NCBI RefSeq assembly: GCF_000173735.1 | Contig: NZ_ACCB01000019.1 | Location: forward strand, 1-64,000 | Source of the DNA: Yersinia aldovae ATCC 35236 | Lineage (GTDB): Bacteria > Pseudomonadota > Gammaproteobacteria > Enterobacterales > Enterobacteriaceae | Direction: 5' to 3' | DNA: 64,000 nt | Shown here: positions 39,570-49,550 of the stretch, piece by piece | How the letters are laid out: every line of letters begins with the position of its first letter | Position numbering within the stretch: position 1 is the stretch's first letter | Made by a program: the position numbers and the translations under genes | The notes under the pieces: generated by a model | Database searches by the model: none | The model's input: only the letters and a program-made list of their open reading frames with translations | Told to the model about the DNA's origin: nothing

Positions 39570-40454
39570 TTACGGCGTAACGGCTCTTCGTAACGGCGTG
39601 CGCAGGCGCTGGGCTAATATCACCCCCGCAAGGGTTATGCTACCGCCAATCAGGTGGTAGCTGTGCAATTGCTCATGCAGTAAGGTTACCGCAATGATGG
39701 CAGTAAAGACCGGTGTCAGGTTCATAAAGATAGACGCGGTATTTGCCCCTAAGCGCATCACTCCCTGAATCCATAAATAAGGTGCCATAATTGAGGCCGG
39801 AATTCCGGCAAATAACACTAATGGGATATTCTGCGCGGTCAGTTGTACATCCGAAGCTATAAGAAAATTAGGCAATAACAGCACTACGCCGAAGACGATT
39901 TGCATATAAAGAGATTGCCAGTTAGGGAGCGGAATCGACCAGCGCTTAGTCAATACGCCGTAAAGGGCATAAGACATCGAGGCGGCCAGCATCATTAATT
40001 CACCTTTGCCAATGCCATGTTGCAGTAGCTCTGCCGGGTTCCCCGCGCTGACCAGCCACACTAATCCTCCCAGTGACAGCACGCTACCCAGTGCTATGCC
40101 GATGGTGGGCACTACCCGTAATAGCAAAATACTGATAAGCACAGTGAGCAGCGGAATGAGTGAACTGAGAATACCCATAAATAGCGCACTGACACTGTGG
40201 GCTGCGTAGTAAGCCAGGCTTTGATACAGCACCATACCCAACAGACCGAGAATCATTAGTTTCCACCAATAAATACGGACTGCCTGCCAGTTGCGGATAA
40301 CCCCCATCAATAGAAAAGGGGTGAGTGTCAATAACGCCAGCAGCCAGCGGTAAAACGAGATTGCGGCAGGGTCAATGGCAGTAGCAGAAACCTTGCTGAC
40401 AACGGCATTGATTGACCAGATGATCACCGCAAACAAGGGGAATAGTGCATTCAT
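39570..40454 (-). CDS. EamA/DMT-superfamily exporter
   Basis: 294 residues from the ATG at 40454 (an ATG five codons upstream is also possible). Ten membrane helices in two five-helix EamA repeats, with the repeat signature at FPLFAVIIWSINAVVSKV and again near ILLTLMMLAASMSYALYGVLTKRW-type sequence in the second half. Drug/metabolite transporter family; often amino acid, nucleobase or drug efflux. The adjacent divergent AraC gene resembles the E. coli NimR-NimT style of local control, but NimT is a different family, so the substrate is open. Confidence 0.88.
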   Translation of the reverse strand: MNALFPLFAVIIWSINAVVSKVSATAIDPAAISFYRWLLALLTLTPFLLMGVIRNWQAVRIYWWKLMILGLLGMVLYQSLAYYAAHSVSALFMGILSSLIPLLTVLISILLLRVVPTIGIALGSVLSLGGLVWLVSAGNPAELLQHGIGKGELMMLAASMSYALYGVLTKRWSIPLPNWQSLYMQIVFGVVLLLPNFLIASDVQLTAQNIPLVLFAGIPASIMAPYLWIQGVMRLGANTASIFMNLTPVFTAIIAVTLLHEQLHSYHLIGGSITLAGVILAQRLRTPLRRAVTP

Positions 40455-40496
40455 GGTAATAATTCTCATCTAAATAATATGTGACGTAGTCTACAG

Positions 40497-40532
40497 TTGT
40501 CTGATTTATTCTATATACTGATAACCAGACAA
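40497..40532. promoter_or_regulatory. Inverted repeat in the eamA-araC divergent promoter
   Basis: TTGTCTG (40497-40503) and CAGACAA (40526-40532), 22 bases apart, exactly between the two divergent genes. Likely operator for the AraC-type regulator encoded beside it. Confidence 0.5.
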
Positions 40533-40590
40533 TAATTGCTGTAATTAGGACAATTTCGGCGAGAATTACTTTTACAGGAGATAGCTTACG

Positions 40591-41376
40591 ATGACTGAAC
40601 CCTCTTTCCCTGCGGTGATAAACACGGTTGTGCCGAGGTTGTCTTTTCGCTGTGAAGAATTTAATGCCAATACTGAATTCCTGCCACACACCCATCCCTA
40701 CGGGCAATTGATTTGCGTAAAATCAGGTGTGGTGGCTATGAGTATCTCTGGTCAGCGCTTTCTCGCTCCACCGGAATTCAGCGTTTGGATACCTGCCGGA
40801 GTGGAGCATTCCAGCTATAACCGTAAGCCGATGCAGTTTCGCGCCATTGATATTGCGTTGGAATTTTGCGATGAGTTACCGGATTCTGCCTGCCTGCTGA
40901 ATGTTAGCCCAATTTTTAATGCCATTGTCGAGGATTGCTTCTCCCGTGGTTTATTGATGCCGGAGAGTGAACAGGATATACGCTTAGCGCGCGTTTTGAT
41001 TGATCAGCTCCGAGTCTCACCAGTACAGCGCACCTATCTGCCGACCTCGCAAGACAAACTGCTGTCGCCCATTTTGGCGGCATTAGAGCGCTGCCCCTCG
41101 GATAACACCTCGCTGGCACTCTGGGCCAAACGGGTTTATACCACTGAGCGCACCTTATCGCGCCGCTGCCAGCAAGAGTTAGGCATGGCGTTTAGCGAGT
41201 GGCGGCAGCGGTTACGCTTTCTCCATGCTATTTCGTTGTTAGAACAAGGGAAAACCGTACAAAGTGTGGCGCTGGATGTGGGTTATAGCTCGGCATCCGC
41301 TTTTATCGCCATGTTCCAACAAATCGCAGGGACTACGCCAGAACGTTTTCGCCGATACAATCCCTTGCGCCCTTGA
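40591..41376 (+). CDS. AraC-family regulator with N-terminal cupin
   Basis: 261 residues. The N-terminal cupin (about 20-110) includes LPHTHPYGQLICVKSG and WIPAGVEHSS. The C-terminal pair of helix-turn-helix motifs (about 160-258) contains LALWAKRVYTTERTLSRRCQQE and the AraC signature SVALDVGYSSASAFIAMFQQIAGTTPERFRR. Closest in layout to NimR/YeaM-type regulators. Divergent from the EamA exporter, which it probably controls. Confidence 0.92.
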   Translation: MTEPSFPAVINTVVPRLSFRCEEFNANTEFLPHTHPYGQLICVKSGVVAMSISGQRFLAPPEFSVWIPAGVEHSSYNRKPMQFRAIDIALEFCDELPDSACLLNVSPIFNAIVEDCFSRGLLMPESEQDIRLARVLIDQLRVSPVQRTYLPTSQDKLLSPILAALERCPSDNTSLALWAKRVYTTERTLSRRCQQELGMAFSEWRQRLRFLHAISLLEQGKTVQSVALDVGYSSASAFIAMFQQIAGTTPERFRRYNPLRP

Positions 41377-41425
41377 CGCCGCAGGGTGTTGGCTGCAACT
41401 CTAAACGCTTTGGGTATATACTGAA
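41367..41425. repeat. ERIC-like remnant between araC-type gene and pdxB
   Basis: CCTTGACGCCGCAGGGTGTTGGCTGCAACTC followed by GCTTTGGGTATATA, resembling one arm of an ERIC element (GTTGGCTGC block). It starts inside the last codons of the regulator gene. Confidence 0.4.
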
Positions 41426-41463
41426 CGCCTACTTTATGGGGCAGTAAACTGCCGGAGAACAAA

Positions 41464-42585
41464 GTGAAAATTCTGGTCGATGAGAATATGCCGTATGCCG
41501 ATGAGCTATTCCGGCGTTTAGGTCATGTACAGGCGGTACCGGGGCGGCCAATTCCCCGCGATGCCCTGGCTGACGCCGATGCCCTGATGGTGCGCTCGGT
41601 GACCAAAGTGAACGAAGCGTTGCTGCAAGGCACCTCAATTGGCTTTGTGGGCACGGCGACTGCCGGTACCGATCATGTCGATGACAACTGGCTACGACAG
41701 CAAGGCATTGGCTTCTCTGCGGCTCCTGGTTGCAACGCGATTGCCGTCGTTGAGTATGTCTTTTCTGCGTTGATGATGATGGCTGAACGTGACAACTTCC
41801 AGTTACGTGATAAAACGGTTGGTATTATCGGCGTCGGTAATGTCGGTTCGCGGCTGAATGCACGCCTGCAAGCGCTGGGCGTTCGCACGTTATTGTGCGA
41901 TCCTCCGCGTGCCGATCGTGGTGATAACGAAACTTTCTGGCCGTTGGAAAAACTGGTGCGTGAAGCCGATGTACTTACTTTCCATACTCCGCTAAATAAA
42001 AGCGGTGTTTACCAAAGTGTGCACATGGCCGACGACGCATTACTGGCAGCACTGCCCGATGGCCGTATTCTGATCAACGCCTGCCGTGGTGCGGTGGTGG
42101 ATAACGCCGCACTGTTAAAGGCGCTGGAGCAAGGTAAAAAACTCAGCGTGGTACTGGATGTCTGGGAGCCGGAACCGGAGCTATCGTTGCCGTTGCTAGC
42201 TCGTGTCGATATCGGTACGCCACATATTGCAGGTTATACGCTGGAGGGTAAGGCTCGAGGGACGACACAAGTGTTTGAAGCCTTTAGTCAGCATTTGGGG
42301 CAACCGCAATCGGTCGAACTGGCTTCATTGCTACCATCGCCTGAATTCAGTCATGTGCGCCTCAATGGTGCGCTGGATGAAGGCAAATTAAAACGATTGA
42401 TGCACTTAGTGTATGATGTGCGCCGCGATGATGCGCCATTGCGCCGTGTTGCTGGCATTCGCGGTGAGTTTGACCGGTTGCGTAAGCACTATCAGGAACG
42501 GCGCGAATGGTCATCACTTTGTGTCCAGTGCGATGACGCTGCCAGTGCGGAGCTGTTGCAGGCGTTAGGGTTTAGTACTCAGTGA
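41464..42585 (+). CDS. pdxB: Erythronate-4-phosphate dehydrogenase PdxB
   Basis: 373 residues from a GTG with GGAG seven bases upstream; the start [12 protein letters not shown] matches the family. The NAD-binding motif is [13 protein letters not shown], the D-2-hydroxyacid dehydrogenase catalytic residues sit in [12 protein letters not shown] and [12 protein letters not shown], and the C-terminal dimerisation domain is complete. Second step of pyridoxal phosphate synthesis (DXP-dependent route). Confidence 0.96.
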   Translation: MKILVDENMPYADELFRRLGHVQAVPGRPIPRDALADADALMVRSVTKVNEALLQGTSIGFVGTATAGTDHVDDNWLRQQGIGFSAAPGCNAIAVVEYVFSALMMMAERDNFQLRDKTVGIIGVGNVGSRLNARLQALGVRTLLCDPPRADRGDNETFWPLEKLVREADVLTFHTPLNKSGVYQSVHMADDALLAALPDGRILINACRGAVVDNAALLKALEQGKKLSVVLDVWEPEPELSLPLLARVDIGTPHIAGYTLEGKARGTTQVFEAFSQHLGQPQSVELASLLPSPEFSHVRLNGALDEGKLKRLMHLVYDVRRDDAPLRRVAGIRGEFDRLRKHYQERREWSSLCVQCDDAASAELLQALGFSTQ

Positions 42586-42612
42586 CGATAAGCCGATAAC
42601 ATATTGATTATT

Positions 42613-42637
42613 AGGCGGTGTTCTACCGCCTGTTTGT
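42613..42637 (+). terminator. Weak terminator-like hairpin after pdxB
   Basis: AGGCGGT pairs with ACCGCCT around a five-base loop and is followed by a T-rich stretch (GTTTGTATTTGT). It would only partly end transcription before usg. Confidence 0.5.
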
Positions 42638-42686
42638 ATTTGTATAAATCCTTGTAATTCAATGAATCATTGTGGAGAAAACCAAC

Positions 42687-43697
42687 ATGTCTGACGGCTG
42701 GAATATTGCTCTGTTAGGAGCAACGGGCGCAGTAGGTGAAGCCTTGCTGGAGCTGCTAAATGAGCGCCAGTTCCCAGTTGGTGAATTGTATCCACTGGCC
42801 AGTGAGCGCAGTGCCGGTGCGACCGTGCGTTTTAACGGCAAAAGTCTGCTGGTTGAAAATGCCGCCGAGTTTGACTGGTCCCAAGCCCAGTTAGCCTTTT
42901 TTGTCGCGGGGCATGAAGCCTCGCAGCAATATGCCGAAGAAGCGGCAAATGCGGGTTGTCTGGTCATCGACAGCAGCGGCTTGTTCGCAATGGAGCCGGA
43001 TGTGCCGCTGGTGGTGCCAAGTGTGAATCCACAAGTGCTGGCGGAATACCGCAATCGCAATATTGTGGCGGTAGCCGATAGCTTAACCTGCCAATTATTG
43101 ACAGCAATTAAACCGCTGACCGAGCAAGCCGGTTTATCCCGATTACATGTCACCGCGCTGATTTCCGCCTCCGCATACGGTAAAACCGCTGTGGATGACC
43201 TGGCAGGGCAAAGTGCGAAATTATTGAATGGTATTCCTGCCGAACCGGGTTTCTTCCCCAAGCAACTGGCATTTAACGTCTTACCGCTGCTGGCGGATGG
43301 CGAGGGCAGTGTGCGTGAAGAGCGCCGCTTAGTGGATCAGGTACGTAAAGTATTGCAGGACGGAGGTTTACCTATCTCAGTGAACTGTATTCAGTCGCCA
43401 GTATTTTATGGTCAGGCACAGGTGGTACATCTGGAAGCGCTGCGCCCAATGTCGTCTGATGAAGCCCGCAGCGAACTGGAAAATTGCGAAGATATTCAGT
43501 TATCTGAAGAAGATGACTACCCCACTCAGGTCAGTGATGCCTCTGGCAGCGATGTGTTGAGTATCGGCTGTGTGCGTAATGACTACGGTATTCCGGAAAT
43601 TTTGCAGTTCTGGTCAGTGGCCGACAACATTCGTTTTGGCGGTGCGTTGATGGCAATTGAAACGGCGGAGCGCCTGTTGCAGGAGCAACTATACTGA
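42687..43697 (+). CDS. usg: USG-1 protein, aspartate-semialdehyde dehydrogenase family
   Basis: 336 residues from the ATG at 42687 (GGAG upstream). The N-terminal [14 protein letters not shown] nucleotide-binding motif and overall length match ASD. The catalytic cysteine of true ASD is replaced in the [10 protein letters not shown] block as in other Usg proteins, so it is unlikely to be the functional ASD. Conserved upstream of truA, overlapping its ATG. Role unknown. Confidence 0.92.
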   Translation: MSDGWNIALLGATGAVGEALLELLNERQFPVGELYPLASERSAGATVRFNGKSLLVENAAEFDWSQAQLAFFVAGHEASQQYAEEAANAGCLVIDSSGLFAMEPDVPLVVPSVNPQVLAEYRNRNIVAVADSLTCQLLTAIKPLTEQAGLSRLHVTALISASAYGKTAVDDLAGQSAKLLNGIPAEPGFFPKQLAFNVLPLLADGEGSVREERRLVDQVRKVLQDGGLPISVNCIQSPVFYGQAQVVHLEALRPMSSDEARSELENCEDIQLSEEDDYPTQVSDASGSDVLSIGCVRNDYGIPEILQFWSVADNIRFGGALMAIETAERLLQEQLY

Positions 43698-44551
43698 TGT
43701 CCGAACTTGAGTTGGCTCAGCAAGATACGTTCGTTGAGCAAGAAACGGCTAAGAATGCCGGGCTGAAAATTGCATTGGGTATTGAATATAACGGTAGCCG
43801 CTATTTTGGCTGGCAACGGCAGTTGGATGTCGTGAGCGTACAGTCTAGCCTGGAGGCTGCGTTGTCGAAAGTGGCCAATGAACCTATTGGTGTTTTCTGT
43901 GCGGGCCGCACGGACACCGGAGTTCATGCCACCGGGCAGGTGGTACATTTTGTTACTCACGCAGTGCGTAAAGATGCGGCCTGGACTATGGGCGTGAATA
44001 CCCATTTGCCGCCAGATATTGCAGTGCGTTGGGTGAAAACCGTCGATAATGATTTTCACGCACGCTTTAGCGCCACCGCACGGCGTTATCGTTACATTAT
44101 TTTCAATCATCGTTATCGCCCGGCGGTATTGGCGCAAGGGGTGACCCATTGCTATATGCCGCTGGACGCCGAAAAGATGAAACAGGCCGCGCAGTGCTTA
44201 CTGGGTGAGCATGACTTTACCTCGTTCCGCGCAGTACAATGTCAGTCCCGCACGCCGTGGCGAAATGTAAAACATATCAAAGTTACCCGACACGGCGCGT
44301 ATATCGTGATAGATATCAAGGCCAACGCATTCGTTCACCACATGGTGCGCAATATCGTGGGAAGTTTGATTGAAGTTGGCTGCGGTAATCAAGATGTGAC
44401 CTGGATGGCTCAGTTGCTGGCACTCAAAGATAGAACGCGCGCCGCTGCAACCGCGAAATCAGAAGGGCTTTATTTAGTCTCGGTCGACTATCCTGAACAC
44501 TTTGGTTTACCAAAAGTACCGATGGGACCGCTGTTTCTGGCGGATGATTGA
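43697..44551 (+). CDS. truA: tRNA pseudouridine(38-40) synthase TruA
   Basis: 284 residues, with an N-terminal extension of about 13 residues over E. coli (270). The catalytic Asp73 lies in [25 protein letters not shown] and [15 protein letters not shown] are the other family blocks. Modifies U38-U40 in the anticodon arm. Start overlaps the usg stop. Confidence 0.96.
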   Translation: MSELELAQQDTFVEQETAKNAGLKIALGIEYNGSRYFGWQRQLDVVSVQSSLEAALSKVANEPIGVFCAGRTDTGVHATGQVVHFVTHAVRKDAAWTMGVNTHLPPDIAVRWVKTVDNDFHARFSATARRYRYIIFNHRYRPAVLAQGVTHCYMPLDAEKMKQAAQCLLGEHDFTSFRAVQCQSRTPWRNVKHIKVTRHGAYIVIDIKANAFVHHMVRNIVGSLIEVGCGNQDVTWMAQLLALKDRTRAAATAKSEGLYLVSVDYPEHFGLPKVPMGPLFLADD

Positions 44552-44688
44552 GTTTATTAAAATGATAGATCGTGGCGAATAATAGGTTTGAGTTGAGGCA
44601 GACTTCAGGCTAAGGAATACCTAAGGAAGTTCAGCTAATCTCATTCATCTGGTGAGATATTCGTTACGTTTATGACTTGAGAGTATTT

Positions 44689-45351
44689 ATGGAATTTATA
44701 CGTTTCGTTATTGATTTTATTCTGCATATTGATGTCCATCTGGCTGAACTGGTGGCGCAATATGGTATCTGGGTTTATGCCATTTTATTCCTGATTTTAT
44801 TCTGTGAAACCGGGTTGGTGGTCACTCCGTTCCTGCCTGGTGACTCTTTGCTGTTTGTGGCAGGTGCGCTGGCATCATTACCGTCTAATGATCTCAATGT
44901 GCATATGATGGTTGCCTTGATGGTGGTTGCTGCTATTCTCGGTGATGCTATTAATTATACTATTGGTCGGGTTTTCGGTGAAAAACTGTTCAGTAATCCG
45001 GATTCCAAAATTTTTCGTCGCAGCTATCTTGATAAAACCCATCAGTTTTACGAAAAACACGGTGGAAAAGCGATTGTTCTTGCGCGTTTTGTTCCAATTA
45101 TCCGTACATTTGCCCCCTTCGTCGCCGGAATGGGTAAAATGTCCTACCGCCACTTTGCAGCCTATAACGTGATTGGCGCGTTGGTATGGGTACTGTTATT
45201 CACCTATGCTGGCTACTGGTTTGGCAACATGCCTTTTGTTCAGGATAATCTGAAATTGCTGATTGTCGCTATTATCGTGGTGTCAATCTTGCCGGGTGTA
45301 TTCGAGGTTTGGCGGCATCGGCGGGCAGCAGCGCGTCAGAAAAATCAGTAA
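44689..45351 (+). CDS. dedA: DedA-family membrane protein
   Basis: 220 residues from the ATG at 44689. Signature motifs [22 protein letters not shown] and [23 protein letters not shown] define the DedA/VTT (SNARE-associated) family; four to five membrane segments. Family members act as undecaprenyl-phosphate/phospholipid translocases or proton-dependent transporters; which applies to this paralogue is not known. Confidence 0.94.
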   Translation: MEFIRFVIDFILHIDVHLAELVAQYGIWVYAILFLILFCETGLVVTPFLPGDSLLFVAGALASLPSNDLNVHMMVALMVVAAILGDAINYTIGRVFGEKLFSNPDSKIFRRSYLDKTHQFYEKHGGKAIVLARFVPIIRTFAPFVAGMGKMSYRHFAAYNVIGALVWVLLFTYAGYWFGNMPFVQDNLKLLIVAIIVVSILPGVFEVWRHRRAAARQKNQ

Positions 45352-45460
45352 AAACGTTGCCTAAGCTGCGGGTTCGACCAGTTTTTTATCTACACTGTCG
45401 AGCCAATATGGTTTAATGAGTAACATTTATGGTCTGTTCCTGCGGACAACCCGAGTTAAG

Positions 45461-45503
45461 TGCCTTAGTTACGCCGTATTGGTGTATATCTTAGGCATTT
45501 TTT
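45461..45503 (+). terminator. Terminator-like hairpin between dedA and accD
   Basis: TGCCTTAG (45461-45468) can pair imperfectly with TTAGGCA (45491-45497), followed by T6. The loop is long. It may attenuate read-through into accD or form part of its leader. Confidence 0.4.
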
Positions 45504-45581
45504 ATTGGGGGGTTTTCAGGGAGATGGTTAAAGCATGAACAGCGAACTGGCAACAGCCAGGTTCAAACAGAAAGGTCATCG

Positions 45582-46493
45582 ATGAGCTGGATTGAACGAA
45601 TTCTTAACAAAAGCAACATCACACAAACCCGTAAAGCGAGTATTCCTGAAGGGGTGTGGACAAAATGTGATAGCTGTGGCCAGGTACTTTATCGTGCCGA
45701 GCTGGAGCGTAATCTGGAAGTTTGTCCTAAGTGTGATCATCATATGCGAATGACAGCCCGAGCACGGCTACATATGCTATTGGATGAAGGCAGTGAAGTT
45801 GAATTGGGTAGCGAACTGGAGCCGAAGGATCTCCTGAAATTCAAGGATTCCAAAAAGTATAAAGATCGCCTCGCTGCTGCACAAAAAGAGACGGGCGAGA
45901 AAGATGCTCTGGTCGCGATGAAAGGGACTTTAGAGAGGATGCCTATCGTTGCCGTCTCATTTGAATTTGCCTTTATGGGCGGTTCAATGGCATCTGTTGT
46001 GGGCGCTCGCTTTGTTCGCGCAGTTGAACAGGCACTGGAAGATAATTGCCCGTTGGTCTGTTTCTCTTCCAGTGGCGGCGCACGTATGCAAGAAGCACTG
46101 ATGTCATTGATGCAAATGGCAAAAACCAGTGCAGCACTGGCTAAAATGCAAGAGCGCGGTTTACCCTATATTTCCGTGCTGACCGATCCTACTATGGGTG
46201 GCGTTTCTGCCAGTCTGGCAATGTTGGGTGATATCAATATTGCGGAGCCAAAGGCGCTGATCGGTTTTGCCGGCCCTCGGGTTATTGAGCAGACCGTACG
46301 CGAGAAACTACCGCCGGGCTTCCAGCGCAGTGAGTTTTTGATTGAGAAAGGTGCGATCGACATGATCGTTCGTCGTCCGGTGATGCGCCAGACACTGGCG
46401 AGCATCTTGTCTAAATTGACTCATCAGTCGCAGCCAAGCGCGGTTGAAGTCAAAGCCGATGCTGTTACGACAGACAATCAAGCTGATGCCTGA
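45582..46493 (+). CDS. accD: Acetyl-CoA carboxylase carboxyltransferase subunit beta AccD
   Basis: 303 residues. The N-terminal zinc ribbon has four cysteines (29, 32, 48, 51), known to bind DNA/RNA and mRNA in E. coli. The crotonase-fold body shows [21 protein letters not shown] and [15 protein letters not shown]. With AccA it transfers carboxyl from biotin to acetyl-CoA. AAAGG precedes the ATG by seven bases. Followed by a long ERIC element. Confidence 0.97.
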   Translation: MSWIERILNKSNITQTRKASIPEGVWTKCDSCGQVLYRAELERNLEVCPKCDHHMRMTARARLHMLLDEGSEVELGSELEPKDLLKFKDSKKYKDRLAAAQKETGEKDALVAMKGTLERMPIVAVSFEFAFMGGSMASVVGARFVRAVEQALEDNCPLVCFSSSGGARMQEALMSLMQMAKTSAALAKMQERGLPYISVLTDPTMGGVSASLAMLGDINIAEPKALIGFAGPRVIEQTVREKLPPGFQRSEFLIEKGAIDMIVRRPVMRQTLASILSKLTHQSQPSAVEVKADAVTTDNQADA

Positions 46494-46593
46494 TTAACCT
46501 AACGGGCATCACCCTAATACGGTGGTGTCCGATTACTGTGCATTGTTGTAGCTTGAGCATTTGTCGCTTTAAAAAAGAAAATGTTTATCCAAA

Positions 46594-46781
46594 ATATGTC
46601 GAGTTGCAGGAAGGCGGCAATTGAGTGACAAATCGGTCGGAGAGCGGTTTGAACAACGCTTGAGCTGGCCCGCAGGGTGAGCCTCAGAGGAGGCTCATAA
46701 TCCTGATGAGTCGACGCCAGTCAATGATTCGGGTGAATGAAAGCAGCCAACGCATATGCAGCTTGAAGTATGATGGGTATA
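46594..46781. repeat. Long ERIC element with internal insertion
   Basis: Terminal inverted repeats: ATATGTCGAGTTGCAGG at the left and the complement of CAGCTTGAAGTATGATGGGTAT at the right (about 11 of 14 terminal bases pair). Inner ERIC blocks AAGGCGGCAATTGAGTGA and GATTCGGGTGAATGAAAGCAGCCAACGC are recognisable. About 188 bases instead of the usual 127 suggests the internal-insertion form known in Yersinia. It fills most of the accD-folC gap (46494-46800) and would be transcribed into a long hairpin upstream of folC. Confidence 0.75.
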
Positions 46782-46800
46782 AAGGCCAGTGGTGGGACTC

Positions 46801-48069
46801 ATGGACAATCATCAAATTCCCCAAGCCACGTCGCCTTTGGCCGCGTGGCTTGACTATCTTGAACGTTTGCATTCTCAGCCCATTGAGCTGGGTTTGGAAC
46901 GTGTTAAACAGGTTGCTGAGCGTTTGGACTTGCTTAAACCTGCCCCCAAAGTCTTTACCGTTGCAGGTACCAATGGCAAAGGCACCACCTGCTGTACGCT
47001 GGAATCAATCTTGCTCGCGGCTGGCCTGCGAGTCGGCGTTTACAGTTCACCTCATCTTTTGAGTTATACCGAGCGCGTTCGCATTCAGGGGCAAGAATTA
47101 TCTGAGGCGGAACATAGCCACTCCTTTGCACAAATCGAAGCCGGTCGTGCCGGTATCTCGCTGACTTACTTTGAATTTGGTACCTTATCTGCGCTGCAAT
47201 TATTTAAGCAGGCTAAGCTTGATGTGGTGATCCTCGAAGTAGGGCTGGGTGGGCGGTTGGATGCGACCAATATTGTTGATTCTGATGTGGCGGCTATCAC
47301 CAGTATCGCAATAGACCATACTGACTGGCTTGGATTCTCGCGTGAGAGCATTGGCCGCGAAAAAGCGGGCGTGTTCCGCGCAGGTAAGCCTGCCGTCGTG
47401 GGCGAGCCAGATATGCCGCAGTCAATTGCGGATGTTGCCGCAGAGCTGGGGGCAAAACTGTATCGCCGCGATGATACGTGGCAATTTAGTCAGCAGGAGC
47501 CATTAAGTCAGCAAAAAAACAGTTGGAGCTGGCAGTGTGTTGACCATCAATGGGCTAACCTGCCATTACCTAATGTACCGTTAGCCAATGCAGCTACTGC
47601 GTTGGCGGTGCTGCATTACTCCGGCTTGCCATTGAGTGATGAGGTTATCCGACAAGGGCTGATGGCCGCAAGTTTGCCAGGGCGTTTTCAGATAGTCAGT
47701 GAGCAACCCTTGCTGATTCTGGATGTGGCTCATAATCCACATGCGGCTCGCTATCTGACCGATAAGCTGGCCCATTTGCCGAAACGGGGTAAAGTACGAG
47801 CCGTGGTCGGGATGCTCTCAGATAAAGATATTGGTGGTACGCTGGCGTGCTTATCCGAGCAGGTTGATGAATGGTATTGCGCGCCGCTGGAAGGGCCGCG
47901 TGGGGCGACTGCGCAGCAGCTAGCCGATCATCTGATGGTGTCTCGTCAGTTTAGCGATGTAGCAACGGCCTGGCGTCAGGCCATGCAAGATTCGGAACGA
48001 CAGGATGTCGTCATTGTCTGTGGCTCTTTCCATACTGTTGCCCATGTGATGGCGGCAATGGATTTGTAA
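46801..48069 (+). CDS. folC: Dihydrofolate synthase/folylpolyglutamate synthase FolC
   Basis: 422 residues from the ATG at 46801. The P-loop is VAGTNGKGTTCCTLE. Further Mur-ligase-family motifs are YSSPHLLSYTERVRI and LDVAHNPHAARYL. It attaches glutamate to dihydropteroate and extends folate polyglutamates. The ERIC element ends just before its start, so its ribosome-binding region is inherited from the repeat edge. Confidence 0.96.
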   Translation: MDNHQIPQATSPLAAWLDYLERLHSQPIELGLERVKQVAERLDLLKPAPKVFTVAGTNGKGTTCCTLESILLAAGLRVGVYSSPHLLSYTERVRIQGQELSEAEHSHSFAQIEAGRAGISLTYFEFGTLSALQLFKQAKLDVVILEVGLGGRLDATNIVDSDVAAITSIAIDHTDWLGFSRESIGREKAGVFRAGKPAVVGEPDMPQSIADVAAELGAKLYRRDDTWQFSQQEPLSQQKNSWSWQCVDHQWANLPLPNVPLANAATALAVLHYSGLPLSDEVIRQGLMAASLPGRFQIVSEQPLLILDVAHNPHAARYLTDKLAHLPKRGKVRAVVGMLSDKDIGGTLACLSEQVDEWYCAPLEGPRGATAQQLADHLMVSRQFSDVATAWRQAMQDSERQDVVIVCGSFHTVAHVMAAMDL

Positions 48070-48108
48070 CAGCGTGAGTTTATCAAGGCATTGAATTGGG
48101 GAGTGCGA

Positions 48109-48840
48109 GTGGCAAGTAAGTTCCAGAACCGTTTAGTCGGAACCATCATTCTGGTGGCCTTGGGCGTGATTGTGCTGCCGGGGCTACTGGATGGTAAAAA
48201 AAAGCATTATGAGGATGAGTTCGCAGCCATCCCATTAGTGCCAAAACCGGGCGATAGCCAGGAGATTGATGCGGTTGGGCCAGTCAGCCAACCTCTGCCT
48301 ATTGCTCCACCGGAAGGTGCTGCGCAAGCGGTGGAACCGCCGAAAGATAATTCGGGTTCTCAGGCCGCGAATGATGCCGGTAATCTACCCGCAGAGCCGA
48401 CGATAGTGACACCACCACCGCTGCAAAGTAAGCCGGTTGAGGTGAAACCTGTCGAGAAGAAACCGGTTGAAATTAAACCCACTCCGGCAGAGAAAAAACC
48501 GCAGGAAGTAAAACCTAAACCAGAGGTTAAACCTGAAGTTAAACCGGACGTTCAGCCAGAAACCAAACCGGTAGTGGAAGAAAAAGCACCGGTTGGGCAG
48601 GCATATGTGGTTCAGTTAGGCGCGCTGAAGAACGCCGCTAAAGTAAATGAAATTGTGGCAACACTGCGTCTGTCGGGCCACCGGGCATTTACCGTGCCTG
48701 CAACACCCGTTCAGGGCCAGATAACTCGCGTATTTGTCGGGCCGGATGCGTCAAAACCGAAACTGCAATCGGCCTTGCCAGAGCTTAATTCATTAAGTGG
48801 GCTGAATGGGCAAGTGAAGCCTTATGGCACGGCGCGTTAA
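48109..48840 (+). CDS. dedD: Cell division SPOR-domain protein DedD
   Basis: 243 residues from a GTG at 48109 (GGGGAG upstream), where VASKFQNRLVGTIILVALGV matches the family. One membrane helix (about 9-28), then a long periplasmic linker rich in Pro, Lys, Val and Glu with repeated KPVE-type units, then a C-terminal SPOR domain (about 165-243) starting YVVQLGALKNAAKV. It binds denuded glycans at the septum and promotes constriction. Confidence 0.94.
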   Translation: MASKFQNRLVGTIILVALGVIVLPGLLDGKKKHYEDEFAAIPLVPKPGDSQEIDAVGPVSQPLPIAPPEGAAQAVEPPKDNSGSQAANDAGNLPAEPTIVTPPPLQSKPVEVKPVEKKPVEIKPTPAEKKPQEVKPKPEVKPEVKPDVQPETKPVVEEKAPVGQAYVVQLGALKNAAKVNEIVATLRLSGHRAFTVPATPVQGQITRVFVGPDASKPKLQSALPELNSLSGLNGQVKPYGTAR

Positions 48841-48891
48841 GGATTGGGGTATTAGGTTGTCCGAGTCCATGCGGTTTTAGTGGCTTCATTT

Positions 48892-48930
48892 GTGCGGCGA
48901 TTGTTGTTTTTAAAATCGCCGCACTTTAAT
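48892..48930 (+). terminator. Terminator after dedD
   Basis: Perfect 10-base stem GTGCGGCGAT/ATCGCCGCAC with a T-rich loop and TTTAATTT after it. Confidence 0.85.
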
Positions 48931-48954
48931 TTGTTGCTGGGTCGGAAAAGCCCT

Positions 48955-48970
48955 ACGCAAACGTTTTCTT
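48955..48970 (+). promoter_or_regulatory. PurR operator of the cvpA-purF operon
   Basis: ACGCAAACGTTTTCTT, an exact PurR-box consensus match, 59 bases before the cvpA ATG and overlapping the likely promoter. Purine repression of cvpA-purF is established in E. coli. Confidence 0.92.
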
Positions 48971-49028
48971 TTTCTGTTAGAATTCGCCGCGAACAGGATG
49001 TAGCGGTGATTTCGTCATTGGAATAGTC

Positions 49029-49538
49029 ATGGTCTGGATTGATTACGTCATAATAGGGATTATCGGATTTTCTGCATTGGTCAGTTTGATCCGAGGTTTT
49101 GTCCGTGAAGCATTATCACTTGTAACATGGGGATGTGCGTTTTTTGTTGCCAGTCATTTCTACACTTATCTTGCTATCTACTTCACCCGTTTTGAAGATG
49201 AAGTTGTTCGCAACGGAATTGCCATCGGCATTTTGTTCATCGCGACATTGATCGTCGGGGCGATTGTTAACTATGTGATTGGTTCATTGGTAGAACGTAC
49301 TGGGTTATCAGGAACTGACCGGGTGCTGGGCGTCTGTTTTGGCGCATTGCGCGGCGTACTGATTGTCTCCGCCATGTTGTTCTTTCTGGATACGTTTACC
49401 GGTTTTTCACAAAGTGCCGACTGGAAGCAGTCACAATTGATCCCGCAGTTCAGTTATATCATCAGGTGGTTCTTTGACTACCTGCAGAGCACGTCGAGTT
49501 TCTTGCCGAATCAATTACCGATTCGGAGCGGCTTATGA
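49029..49538 (+). CDS. cvpA: Colicin V production/division-associated membrane protein CvpA
   Basis: 169 residues with four membrane helices; the family start VWIDYVIIGIIGFSALVSLIRGFVREA is present. Needed for colicin V production in E. coli and linked to envelope homeostasis; molecular role unclear. It lies 12 bases before purF, in one PurR-controlled operon. Confidence 0.94.
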   Translation: MVWIDYVIIGIIGFSALVSLIRGFVREALSLVTWGCAFFVASHFYTYLAIYFTRFEDEVVRNGIAIGILFIATLIVGAIVNYVIGSLVERTGLSGTDRVLGVCFGALRGVLIVSAMLFFLDTFTGFSQSADWKQSQLIPQFSYIIRWFFDYLQSTSSFLPNQLPIRSGL

Positions 49539-49550
49539 GGAAAAGACAAC

